Shown here: one piece after another, positions 41,865 through 53,064 of the stretch | Layout of the letters: each line of letters starts with the position of its first letter | Numbering within the stretch: the first letter of the stretch is position 1 | Source of the DNA: Topomyia yanbarensis | Taxonomy: Eukaryota > Arthropoda > Insecta > Diptera > Culicidae | Reading direction: 5' to 3' | NCBI RefSeq assembly: GCF_030247195.1 | Contig: NC_080672.1 | Span: forward strand, 96,420,113 to 96,484,112 | DNA: 64,000 nt | Notes under the pieces: model-generated | Told to the model about the DNA's origin: nothing | The model's database searches: none | Seen by the model: the letters and a program-made list of their open reading frames with translations, nothing else | Program-made: the position numbers and the translations under genes

Positions 41865-42790
41865 TTTTTTAATCTAAAGTTTTATTTGAAACGGCTCAAT
41901 GCGTAAGCACAACTAAGCCGTGAGTCTTTTAATTTTTTTTTACAATAAGTAAAAATAAAAAATAAATAAATAAATTCTAAGAATATCGGTCTGCCACATC
42001 GTGTTGACGCAGTTTGCTGCTGCGTGTTGAGATCTTTTTCCTTGGCGGTGAAGCCGCTAGGGGTCATTCAGTCTGCCTTCTCTCGCTTTATCGTTCCCGT
42101 CCATGTCATCATCGGTACTGCTTTCTTGCTGTTCACGATCAGAGGTTCTTATTTGTTTCTAGTTCTTACGGGTCGCTGTTGTATATCCGTCTTCATCGGT
42201 ATTTGCTTCTTTATTGGCGATGCTAGTTGTTGGTTTGGAAGCGGTTGTCGTGGTCGTTGTACCTGCATTATTGGTTAATTGGATCGTTGTTTTTGGTTTA
42301 TCTGAAGGTGTCGGTGGGTTTCCATAGTGGGCTGTATGGTTACAGAATTGGCATGTTGGGGTATGCCCGGGATATGTGATTAGCGTTGTTTGCTTATAGG
42401 TTACGCCTTTCCTCGGTGATTTGCAATCGAGAGTCATATAAGAAGGTATTGGTTTAGTCAATCGCATCCTCACAATACGAATGCCGTTGGGAATGCCTGT
42501 AAAAAAATTCTCCAGGTGTCATTCGTAATAGATTTTACTTCTCCATATTGCGACATGATTCGTTTGATGAAATCTTCTTTCGTGCGCGGGGCCAAATCAT
42601 GGATACGCACGTCTACCATGTCATTTTCCATATGCACGGGGATCTTATTTCTGGTGTTTAATAAATTCGACCTCGGGTTGCATGTTGTTATTTGCAATGA
42701 AGTTTTCGGCCTGTGCTAAGCTAATAAACGTGATCAAAACACGGTTTTTACGTGATGTAGCTGAATGTACGTAACTTCAGCGAGATTAAG
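41865..42790 (-). mobile_element. ORF1-only LINE-like element, copy 1 (minus strand)
   Basis: On the minus strand a gag-like ORF1 is readable with a few frame breaks: VLITFISLAQAENFIANNNMQ, then NKIPVHMENDMVDVRIHDLAP, ITNDTWRIFLQ, KPIPSYMTL and a single CCHC knuckle CQFCNHTAHYG. A Thr/Asn-rich C-terminus ends ATRKN. About 280 bases later the element ends with GCATTGAGCCGTTTCAAATA and an A-rich tail near 41865. No endonuclease or RT follows ORF1. The structure matches the copy at 43261. Confidence 0.7.
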
Positions 42791-43248
42791 CTCCATTTTC
42801 ACTTTCTAATTGTTCCACTTCCTGAATTGTGGGTCTAACACGAGTTTTATTAAAGTTGATCGAAATCGTGTTATCCCGTAGCACAGGCACTTTCCACTCT
42901 ATATGAAATGGAAAAAAACAGCTTTATATTTTACGAATACTTCAAACATTTTACATCGTTTGTCATCATATTAAAAGTATGTACAGTTCTCCGCACATAC
43001 ATGAAAGCTAAAAAGAACTACTTAAAGAGTGCGAAACCATGCATAAAATATGCATTTATTAAAAAAAAAATTATCGCGTATTTAAACAATTGCTTTGAAA
43101 CCCACTTTTGTTGAGTCAATAAGGTTCAACTTCGAGTTAAATTACAATATATTTTTTCGTTTTGTTTAAATGACATAAAATTAGCGAATATTTTAGTCAC
43201 GCTTCGATTTTCGCTTTACCATTTCGATCAATGCATACCGTTTCAAAC
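42791..43248. other. AT-rich spacer between two ORF1-only copies
   Basis: Nothing recognised. Confidence 0.4.
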
Positions 43249-43260
43249 AACAGCCAGTAC

Positions 43261-44374
43261 TCAGTCTATTTTCAACCATCAAAGGCATCGGTCATGATAC
43301 TCAGTGTGCTCCTGCTTCTGTCCAAGCCAGTGCAAAGCGAACGAAAAAAAACAGTTACTTGTGTGCATTATCTGCACAACAAAGGATACCATTATTTTTA
43401 TTCTTGCATGATCTGTCATGATGACTGAGTCTCATGAAGCAAAAGTGTTTTTCTGGCCTAACACAGTGACCATTGATTGCAGGTCTTTTCACATAAGACC
43501 AAGTATTCTTGATGTAGAACATCTGCTGAATGTGAAAATGCAGCTTCGGTTTTCGGAAGTCACCTTCATACAGCTTGAGCACATCAGGCATGCGGTGCTG
43601 ATAACCTTCAACAAATTCGCCCAGACGAAAAAAAATCAGTTCGCAGAATAACTTAAAACACATGCTTGTTTGTGACAACGCTGAAATCAAGATCCCTATA
43701 TACATGGATAATGGAAATATTGAAGTTAAATTACATGATTTATCTCCACTTACTTGCAAAGTGGCAATTAAAAGATTCATCTCCAATTTCGGAGCAGTGG
43801 AATCTATTACGGAGAACTCATGGAGAAATTACTTCCCAGGTATTTCAAGTGGTGATCAACCCATTCCCTCCTACCTTACCCTGCAGTACAAAACAAAAGG
43901 GGGTGATACCATTACACAGTGAACTCTTTGTACATATCAAGGACAAACTAATTTGTGGCTGCAGTTAAGGAAATAATGACAACTGCAAAAGCTTCCAACT
44001 TAACAACTAATACCACCAGCGAAGAAGCTACCACCAAAGATGGAGTGTTCACATTCGCGACCCGCAAGGGCAAGAAACCAGGAAGAAATCCGATCGCGTG
44101 TATCATGGCAGTAATCAAGATGATGATACGGACGTAAACAACAACGAGAGAGACATAGAGATAACCCCGAAGTTGATGAGAGAAGGAACATCTTCCCGAC
44201 GCGAAAAAAGATCTCCGCTCACAATAGCAAGATGCGCGCACGGGATCTTATAGGCTCAAAATAAAATGTATTGTGATTTAGATTTTTTACATACTGTAAA
44301 TATATAAAAGACCCATGGCTCCTCTAAGCAAAAGCATTGAGCCGTATCAAATAAACGAATTAAAATTTAAAAAA
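43261..44374 (+). mobile_element. ORF1-only LINE-like element, copy 2, with 12-bp target duplication
   Basis: AACAGCCAGTAC flanks the element on both sides (43249-43260 and 44375-44386). The inside reads as ORF1 (TIDCRSFHIRPSILDVEHLL, IRHAVLITFNKFAQ, IPIYMDNGNIEVKLHDLSPL, ITENSWRNYF, PIPSYLTLQYK) with some breaks, then a Thr-rich tail, a TRKGKKPGRN segment and a 3' UTR. The end is GCATTGAGCCGTATCAAATA plus AACGAATT and an A-rich tail. No ORF2 is present. The zinc knuckle of copy 1 is lost in this copy. Confidence 0.75.
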
Positions 44375-44386
44375 AACAGCCAGTAC

Positions 44387-45201
44387 GGTGCCAGGGTCCA
44401 TGTATAAATGATGTAGAGGGGTGTAGCAAATATTGTGTCAAAATGCTACGAGGGGAAGGGAGGGGTCTAAATTAGCCGAAATAAAGCTACGTCATTTGTG
44501 TACGGCCCCAATGGGTAGGGTTACGATATGGGTCGAGCTAACTAGGGCTCAACATTTTCGATACGCACAAATTTTAATCTTTTATGCGGAACGAGTACCT
44601 AAATAAATCGAAATGAGCAAGAGAGTGTACCGGTGTAAATACAAGGTTTCAAGGTGTTCCACGAAGCTCAGAACATTCGGCTTTCCAAATTTGAGAACCG
44701 TCGACTTGTTTTTTGTCAGTTTAAATACTCTAGTGTCGCAAAAAGCAACGCGGTACTAGATTCATCGCAATGACATGCTGACTAGCACTGACACTGAGTG
44801 GCGTAACTTTCCAATTGTGGTGTGCAAAGCAGTACACAGCGCACTGCATAATTTAAATATATCTCTCGGCTACTGCTATCGTATCCGCTACGACGTTCGA
44901 CCAGAGAATGAGCTCGCCCGAGCAATGCTGAAAGTTATATATCCGAGGATGACGTCATCGGCAAAGTCAATACAGCCAATCAGAGCTATGGAAAGGAGAC
45001 ATTACGAACACTTGGCCGCTAGATGCCTAGACCTGTCGTCGTCCCCACCCCCAGCAGAAGCTGTGATCAAATGCAGCACTCATCGCAGCGCATTGCCAAC
45101 ATGCCTGATTGCTACTGCTGTTCTTTATGGCCCAACGTTCAACGAGAGAATGAACTCGCTCGAGGAATGGTATTCTTTAAATAATCGAGGATGACGTTAA
45201 T
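44387..45201 (+). repeat. Region with a duplicated motif and a CRE palindrome
   Basis: An open stretch (44775-45194) has an internal duplication. GTTCRACSAGAGAATG, CTCGCYCGAG and a CGAGGATGACGT end recur at 44897-44955 and 45137-45196, 240 bases apart. TGACGTCA (44950-44957) and CCAATCA (about 44978) occur here. Codon use and lack of a known domain argue against a gene. It may be a solo regulatory fragment of a mobile element. Confidence 0.4.
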
Positions 45202-45209
45202 CATAGAAC

Positions 45210-48200
45210 CAGGGCCGCCGAGAGGGGGAGGGACCGGGGTGTTTCCCCCCGGGCCCGGAGTTCTGGAGTGGGCCCGGATTTTTACCAAAAACTAAAATTT
45301 TGATAAATACTCGACAAAAAATTATTTGAGAATGCAATTAAAAATTCAATGTCTTGTGTATGAGGTAACAAGAATAGCGAAAATTCTAAACTACTGCATA
45401 TTTCTTATCAACTATGTTTATACCAACCTAACCAACCGCACACAGGAATAGAGATTTTTTATAGGAAAATTCCTAACCTGAATGAAGAAGCGAATGACCT
45501 TAAGGTTAAAATTTAAATCGAAACAAAAATATGATCAGACTTGTAAGGGTTAAATAATTAAATGGTTTGATTAGAAGTCATGAGGTTGTCTTCAAATTTC
45601 GCAAATATGAAATCGATTTTTTTGATCTATTGAATTTCCAACCTTGGAAAGCGAATTATTGAAAGAAAAAACCCTGCTTAGGGTTGCTACATCGGTTTTT
45701 GGAGGCAAATTTCGTGTCTTCGTTCAGGTAAAACTGAATTTAATTTTGCATTGCCCTTTTCTTTACCAGAAAACGTCCAGCACCCAGTCCTCATAAACAT
45801 CATCCTTGGGTTGCAGGCCCTAATTGTTAAGGAGGGCCCCTCTTGTCGTTGTCAAATATTATTTTAAAGTGCCATTTGGGTTTACTTCATCCTTCGCCTC
45901 AATGGATTAATGTTCCTCACAAAGATTCTCGAAAGAAACTGAAGTGTGATTTCACACCCCGTGTTTGTTTGCTGTGGAGCAGAGCATAGCTCGCTCGGGT
46001 TATCCTTCACAGCGAGAATGGCTGGTGCGTTTAGATTCTTTATGAATATCCGAGGAAGCGAAGTACTTCACCCAACTAAATCAACAAAACTATTAACAAA
46101 TGCAAAAACATACAACTAAATGTGAACGGCACAGAAAGGTGGAGTGCTTTACCAAAACATTACACTCTACGGTGAATGTGAAGAAAATAAGATATTTTTA
46201 CTCCTAGTTGCTGCGAGCTACTTAAGAAATAAAACATTGCATATTTATTTGTTTTTAAGTGTTTTATACAATAAAAAGCAATGGAAGCGCTCTAAAATTC
46301 TGTCGAGTGATCACTTTAATTCGAAATTCTAATTGATTTCAATGCATACCCATGTGTCTTTTGCTCAGTAAAACTATGCTGGTCAAAGTACCACTAGAGG
46401 CGGTAACCCTACCTCTATTTGAGAGCTCAATTGGTCAAATAAGTCATCAAAAACTCTTGATATACCAAAAGAATTCGAAATCAATCCAAAAATTTAAATT
46501 TAAAATTTAATAAATATTTGGTTTGCCGTTCATTGTAACAAAATCCATAAAAAATCATATTCAGATACGAGATGATACCGAAACATTTTTATCAAGGGAT
46601 CGTACTCAAATGACGTAGCTTTTTTCGGCGATTTTCGACTACCAATTCCCCCTTGCAAAGATGCCAGGGATGTAAAAAAATAAATACGTTTTACAATTCT
46701 TTCAAATACGGCCTTTTATCAACATTTTCGTTATAACAGCAAATTGCATACACAACAAGCCTCTTTCATGATGAGTATAGTGGTAATAGTTTTGTTTTGA
46801 ATTTTATATGTTATGGAGCATGAAGAGAAGATTCACAATCCTGGAGCTGCCAATGATTCTAAAATGCACACGTTCATTAAATTACTAAATTGTGTTTGAT
46901 TGATTTCGAAGAGAAAATTTAACTCTGCTACCAAACCAAATCAACTAGTTAGCAAGATTAGATAACTAATGTAGCAAGTTAAATCCGCATACAAAATCTT
47001 TTCGTTTTGCAGGAGTGAGTGTGAGATTTTGAACGTCGCTTCTTGAATGTAACAATTTTATTTTTATTTTTGAACTATTTACTAGAAATCAGTTTCTTGT
47101 AAAATATTTTAAGGTGTGCTAACACAACAACACAAACAAAAGAATCCTTTATGTTCTTATAGGATTATGAATGTTTTCGAAACCAGCATAGCGTAAAATC
47201 CAACCACAATCCTTATTTGCAATTTGATCCATGTTTCTCATTTTTTCCCATTGTTTATTCCCCCCTTTTTTATTTTGTTAAAATTTCATTGATCTATTTT
47301 TAAAGTTGTGGATTGTACTTGTATTTCTACAATTTTAAGATTCTGCTTTTTTATCTATTTCCGTACTTTTATTTTATTTACGTTCCTTACATTTGCTTTA
47401 TTTTCCATTGCTATCGCTATCACTTACTTTAATTTATAGTTTTTTCTCTGTTATTTCATTTTGTTCGCAATTTTTCGAGAAAATTCTGCTTTCTTTATTT
47501 TATTTTTCTTATTGCTTCATATTTTAATACCCTGCTTTTATATTTGTTTCTTTTATCATTCCATCTAGTTTTTAGAATTTGTCTATTTACTACATTTATT
47601 CATATCAAAGCCCCTTTTCAATTTCCTTTTTTTAATTTTTTTGCATTTCCAAAAGCAATTTCACTTATTCAAATCAATTCCACTTTGTCTTATTATTTAA
47701 TTTTTGCCTTTCTCCTATTTTCTTCCTTATTTTCTAGTTTTTAGTTTTATTTTTTCCCATCGTTCATTTAATATAATTTTATTTATTTTTTATACCTTTT
47801 TCTTAAGATTTAATTCGTTACTGTTACTTCTTCATTGTTTCCATTTAACCTATTTGAAAGTACTTTTTCTGTTGACCATTTTCCTATACGTTTACATTGA
47901 ATTTTATTTGTAGTTTCCTAAAAACATTTGATTTATCTTTTTTGACACTATGCGCACTTTTTCTTCATTTTACATTAGTTCGTTGCTTGAATTCATTTCA
48001 AATTTCATTTCTAGTGTTTTTTCTGTTCTTTAAATAATTTAATCCATTTTATTCATTTTCTTCGTGTTAATTTCTCCATTTTTTGTGTTTCTATAACCAA
48101 CATGGTGGTTTTTTTACTATTTTTTTCATTTTGTCTGTTTGCTCCGTTTTTGTTCAATACTTCCAATTTTCTTTACTTTTTATCTTATCATCATTCCAAT

Positions 48201-48962
48201 GGTTGTTTTAATCTTTTCTTTTGGATATACTCTTCTAATTTTATGCATTCTAAACGTTTTATTTACTTTTTCTATTGCTTTAAATATTACTTGTTTTTAA
48301 TGTTAAATAAATTTTATTATTCTTGATTTATCGAGTTTTTCAGTTTTATGCATTTTAATTTTAATATTAATGTTTGTATTCTTTTTAGTAGTTTTTTTTC
48401 ATTTTCATTGATTTTTGAAATTTTTCCTACTTTCCTATCGATTTTTCATTATTTTCCTATCGATGTTCGACTTCTTTAATCTTCGCAATATATTTTTCTA
48501 GTTTCCTGTTTAATTTGTTTATTTGGCTGATTTTGTTGTTTTTAGCTCTTTTGTACATTCTTTTAATATTTAGTTTTCCTACCGTTTTCTTTTATTTTTT
48601 GCCGTTGATCGCCGTTTAGATATTTTTAATTTTTATAATTACTACATTTTTAATCTTTCCATTTCCTTACTTTTATAAATACTATTGACAAAAATGGCGC
48701 TTTTCAAAGTCATCAAAACTATCGAAGAGGTATTAAAATACACCCAAAGTATAAAAAACTCTACGTTTTTCTTTCTCCATTGGCACTACAAACAACTAGA
48801 GCTACAAACTGGTACATAAATATAAAATTTCAGTGTAATATACATAATATCAGTAAACTCCAATAGATTTCAAACATTAACTTTTTTATACTCAGGCAAT
48901 ACATAGTGGTGGGGGCCCGTACGTTGGACCCCTCGGGCCCGTATTTTCTCTCTGCGGCCCTG
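45210..48962. mobile_element. hAT-like element 2 (3.75 kb, no transposase) with perfect 8-bp target duplication
   Basis: Ends CAGGGCCGCCGAGAGG and, inverted, CAGGGCCGCAGAGAG. CATAGAAC flanks both sides (45202-45209 and 48963-48970). The interior is strongly T-rich on the plus strand (47000-48650) with no protein recognised. A SINE tail fragment lies at about 45455-45520 and a diverged GAGAATGG...TCCGAGGA motif at about 46010-46060. Confidence 0.85.
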
Positions 48963-49240
48963 CATAGAACCATAGTGTGCTGGGTGCTTAAATCTGTCGT
49001 ACGAGCAGGGTTGCAACTATTTTTCAAAGAAAATCAGGCAATTCAACTAAAAATGTCTGGCAAAATCTGGCACTTGACAGCGATTTCAAAGTACTCGCAA
49101 TTTGGAATACATTTTAATTTTCATAGAACCTGTATCAATAGATTTATGTAAAATTAAGGACATTATTACCCAAATTTCCAAAATGTGTATGTAGCAGCTT
49201 CTAAAACATAAAAATCTGGCAGAATGAGAGGTTTGTCTTT

Positions 49241-50353
49241 TTGCGTTGCGTTGCGTTGTGACGATGATTTTGGCGGATTGCACACTGACTTCATCATGTT
49301 TGACTGCTGATTATCTAATAAGAGTTGCTTAGGAAATGGTAAGTAGGAATTCATACCAATCCGACCCACATTAAAACCTCAACAGCATGATAGCCATCAT
49401 TGCCGGCCGCCCCCATCTTCATCGTTCACGGGGAAGGATGAAGGATAAGGTAGACAGGAAGTGTTGATGCTCCACCTACTTAACGGAAGGACGACGATTC
49501 ATCAGACTCTTCCATAGGTGTCGCGGTGTTGGTAGTTTGGAAGGGTATCAGGTCTAGGATTCGCTCCAAGCAAGCGATGCGACCTATAAAGCATATTTTA
49601 TTAGGTAGTTGTTTAGTTAGTCTTCGAGTGCACGATGATTCGAAAAAGAAAAGATCTTGTTTAGTTTTTGGTTTTTTTTTTAAACTCTGGGCAGCCGACT
49701 ACCGAGAGTATCCTATGTTCCCTAAACAAAAGCAATTTGAACTCCACACAGCCGACCGTGGGAGTATTGCCTAGGTAAGCTAATCTTATCTGCGTAATGG
49801 GCCGGATCATTATTTATTGAAACAGTATTTAGACGGAATTTGTTACTTCTTCTCTACGATATATTTATTGGCTTGAAAACTACCGAGTGATAACACATTA
49901 TACAGGCAAAGATAGCGCGAGATGTTATAAATCATGGAAAGTATTTCTTATTTTCCATATCGGATTGTTTTTGGAATACAAGTATACGAGCGATAATAAC
50001 GTACACTGAAGGGAAAAGGATTGTTAACCTGATGCATGGGCTTGTTAGCAATAACGGAGCTTGAAATTAGGTTCATAAAAACAGACGCGGAGAATTTTCA
50101 ATACGTATTGACCCGTGATCATCGATACTAGTCAAATTAGTCGTATTGGGGCTAATTTCCGGTCAACCATTCATTTTTACGGCAATGTTATCTCGACTAG
50201 ATCTTTTCGCACCCTCTCATTCTGCTACTATCGGCAGAAGGCACCCAGTCGTCGCCGGTCTAAGGACCAAATGTCATCAATAGACTTAGACTCGCGTGGA
50301 GGCATGAGATAGGAAACTTGTGAGAATTTTGTTATCCCACCATTTGACGACCG
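49241..50353 (-). mobile_element. Retroposon with (CGCAA)n tail, copy 2 (minus strand)
   Basis: A 25-base direct repeat (beginning CTGGCAGAATGAGAGG) stands at 49216-49240 and 50354-50378. Next to the left copy is (TTGCG)n, which is the (CGCAA)n tail on the minus strand. 49241-49790 is homologous, inverted, to 34690-35220. Long target duplication plus simple tail shows target-primed retroposition. The copy is 1.1 kb, so it is 5'-truncated relative to copy 1 or has a different 5' part. Confidence 0.8.
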
Positions 50354-50378
50354 CTGGCAGAATGAGAGGTTTGTCTTT

Positions 50379-51688
50379 CTGTCTGGAAACTGCCAAAAAC
50401 TCTGACTGTACCAGATAAATCTGGCATAATGGCACCCCCAAGGTGGTTAGAGTCATAAGGTGATTCGTCTTTGGCAGTAACTAGGTGAGGAGTGAGGTAA
50501 GCGTGCAGCAAGCTGCAGAGTAGAAAAATAACGGCGAACAACTATGGGAGTATGGGAGTTTTCACGTTTTCCTAGATCTATTCATTTTTGCTTGTTTTTC
50601 AATAGTGTACTATTGAAATACAAAAACACTATAGCAATAAAACATAATTTCAGTTCATTCCGAATCGTTTGGTGATAACCAGACGGAAATTCGTTCATAA
50701 ATAACAAAGTTATTAGCGTTCAAAATAGTGACGCGATTTTAGAATGACACCCTGCCCCAGATAGCGCAATAAGACATTTTCAATGCCGTTAACCATCCTG
50801 TTGATTAGTAAATGTTATTAAGCATTCCACTAAGACGCTCAAAAGTTTTGTTTAAAAAAATAAAGAAACTGTTTACATATTAAGTAATTAATTAAGTAAG
50901 TGATAGTGAATTCAATATTCCATCATTATTCGCACACGTCTTATTTGATTTGCAAAAACTAAATAATCATTTCTGAAGCACGATAAAGAGCTGTATATCA
51001 ATTTGTTTCAACATTGAAAATAAATTCAGTTCACCCTAATTATTATTGAAAAAATCATTATACGTAAACACTAAATTCTTATTTTTGAGCCACCCTAATA
51101 AGTAGTTAATTAAATTTCTAATATATCTCATAACTAAAAAAGGAATTTAGCGAGCAAACATTTCTTTAAAAAATTATGAACCATTACAAAAGAAATAATT
51201 TTTTGAGCCACCTTAATGTATAACACAGGTTTTTTAAACAATCGTTAATATCAAAAACTATTTAGCGCACGAAAATTAATGTACAAAGACATTAAGAACA
51301 GTTTCGATAAAATCGATATTGTTGACTCCCTAATGAACAGTAAATGTTTATTTATAATGTATTTTAATGTCAAAAATGAATTCAGCGCACCGAAATTATA
51401 TAGAACCGTCATATTTGAATCGATACGATAAAGTTTTGCTTTTAGTCCACCTTTTGGTCTAAGTCGTGCCACTGTGACGTCATGAGAAATTACGGAAATC
51501 GCGACAATCCTCCTTTTAGTTGATATCTTTTATATAAACCAGTGTATCCACAAATCATGAACAAGAGTCAATACAAAAATTAAAAATGTCTAGGAAACAA
51601 CCACAGTAACCCTACCAAGCATTAGAATGTAAAGCCATGTATATTTTTGGCAAGATCAAGTTTTTTGAAAACATAAATAGTTTCATGA
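50379..51688. other. AT-rich intergenic DNA with short direct repeats
   Basis: A GCCACCCTAAT-like phrase and CAAAAACTATTTAGCG-like phrases recur at about 51030-51430, suggesting a decayed repeat. No gene seen. Confidence 0.4.
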
Positions 51689-52360
51689 ATACGAGGCAGT
51701 GGCGGCGATAGACTTTTTGACGCTCGGGGCAAAAAGTTTAATTTGCCGTCCTCTTACATATTTCTGACTAACCAAACTATCTCATCAGTACAGTTTTCTG
51801 CGTATGATGATGAAAATTGTAACAGAATAGTTAACAACAACATTACTTTGAAATTTATCTAGTTTTTTACATTAGATGTTATTAGTTAGTTTTATGAAAA
51901 CTAATTAAAAAAACGAGATTTGCTCGAAACATTACTTGATGTTAAGATTCCTTGAAACTTGATAGTGTCGCCACGAATTTCATTTTTTGGCAGATTTTTC
52001 GTTCTTGCAGAATGAAGCCATTTTTAGCCATTTTCTCGATAAAACGTATAAAAGCCAAGACAACAGAATAAAACGCATTCAAACTTGACCAAGTAGCCTT
52101 GCAGCAGCGTTACGTATTAATCACGGTGAGCAAGGTGAGGCTACAACTCTGTTAACAAGATCGCACTTAACCGTTATGTGTCCGACAGCGTACTCCTTTG
52201 CAGATTTTAATTTATGAAATTCCAGTACTCTTTCCTAAACTTAAAATTGCAACTTAGTGACACCTTAGAATAATACCAAGCATAGCTTTTGGGGGAATAA
52301 AACTAATGATACAGTGATCGGGGGCTTGAGGAAGGGTTTTTGGGTTTATTTAATCCCGTA

Positions 52361-52916
52361 ACAGGCCGGCGGGGTACCCGGGTACCACCAAAACCGAAAT
52401 ACTAATAACTATTGAAATTTTTATCCAATCTGGATACATTTGGATGTTTTGAATTCCCGAACTCAACCACTTTTAGAATCTGTAAAAATGTATCTGATTC
52501 CCGGTTATTCAGATTTCCGGAAGCAAGTTTCAATACTGGGATATAAAATGTATAATAATATAATTGACCCCGCAACGCTCTTTCCGTAGCAGGTACCCGC
52601 AAGGCCGTGAGTAACCGTTCCGAGGTTAAATCGTCATATGATCCCGTAACGATAAGAAAAAACCATCCGAGACAATTCCAAGAATTTTGATATCTGTTGA
52701 ATTTTATTAGCATTTAGAAATTGTTTCTCAGTACTGAAATATCCTTCTGGAAATCGGGATTAGAGGGAATGCGACGAATACGGGTTCAATTTCATCGATT
52801 CTAAAATTGGATGGTTTCCTGAATTCAAAACATCCAAAAGTGGTTTAAAACTATTAAAAATTGAGATAGCTACACACTTTTGCATTTGCGGGTACACGGG
52901 TACCCTGTCGGCCTGT
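52361..52916. mobile_element. 556-bp inverted-repeat element (MITE-like)
   Basis: ACAGGCCGGCGGGGTACCCG at the left is mirrored by CGGGTACCCTGTCGGCCTGT at the right. A second inner inverted pair is built on TTTGGATGTTTTGAATTC. Target duplication is unclear. Confidence 0.65.
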
Positions 52917-53064
52917 TTTCTTTTTGTTGGACACACAACGGATGATCTGTGGGCTATGGTCACCTTCTGTAGCGAAATGAGAAGCCTCCGACCGGATAGG
53001 AGGTTTGTGCAGGTGTAACAAGTCCGGAAACACACTTTTACGTACGGATCATATCAATTAAGTC

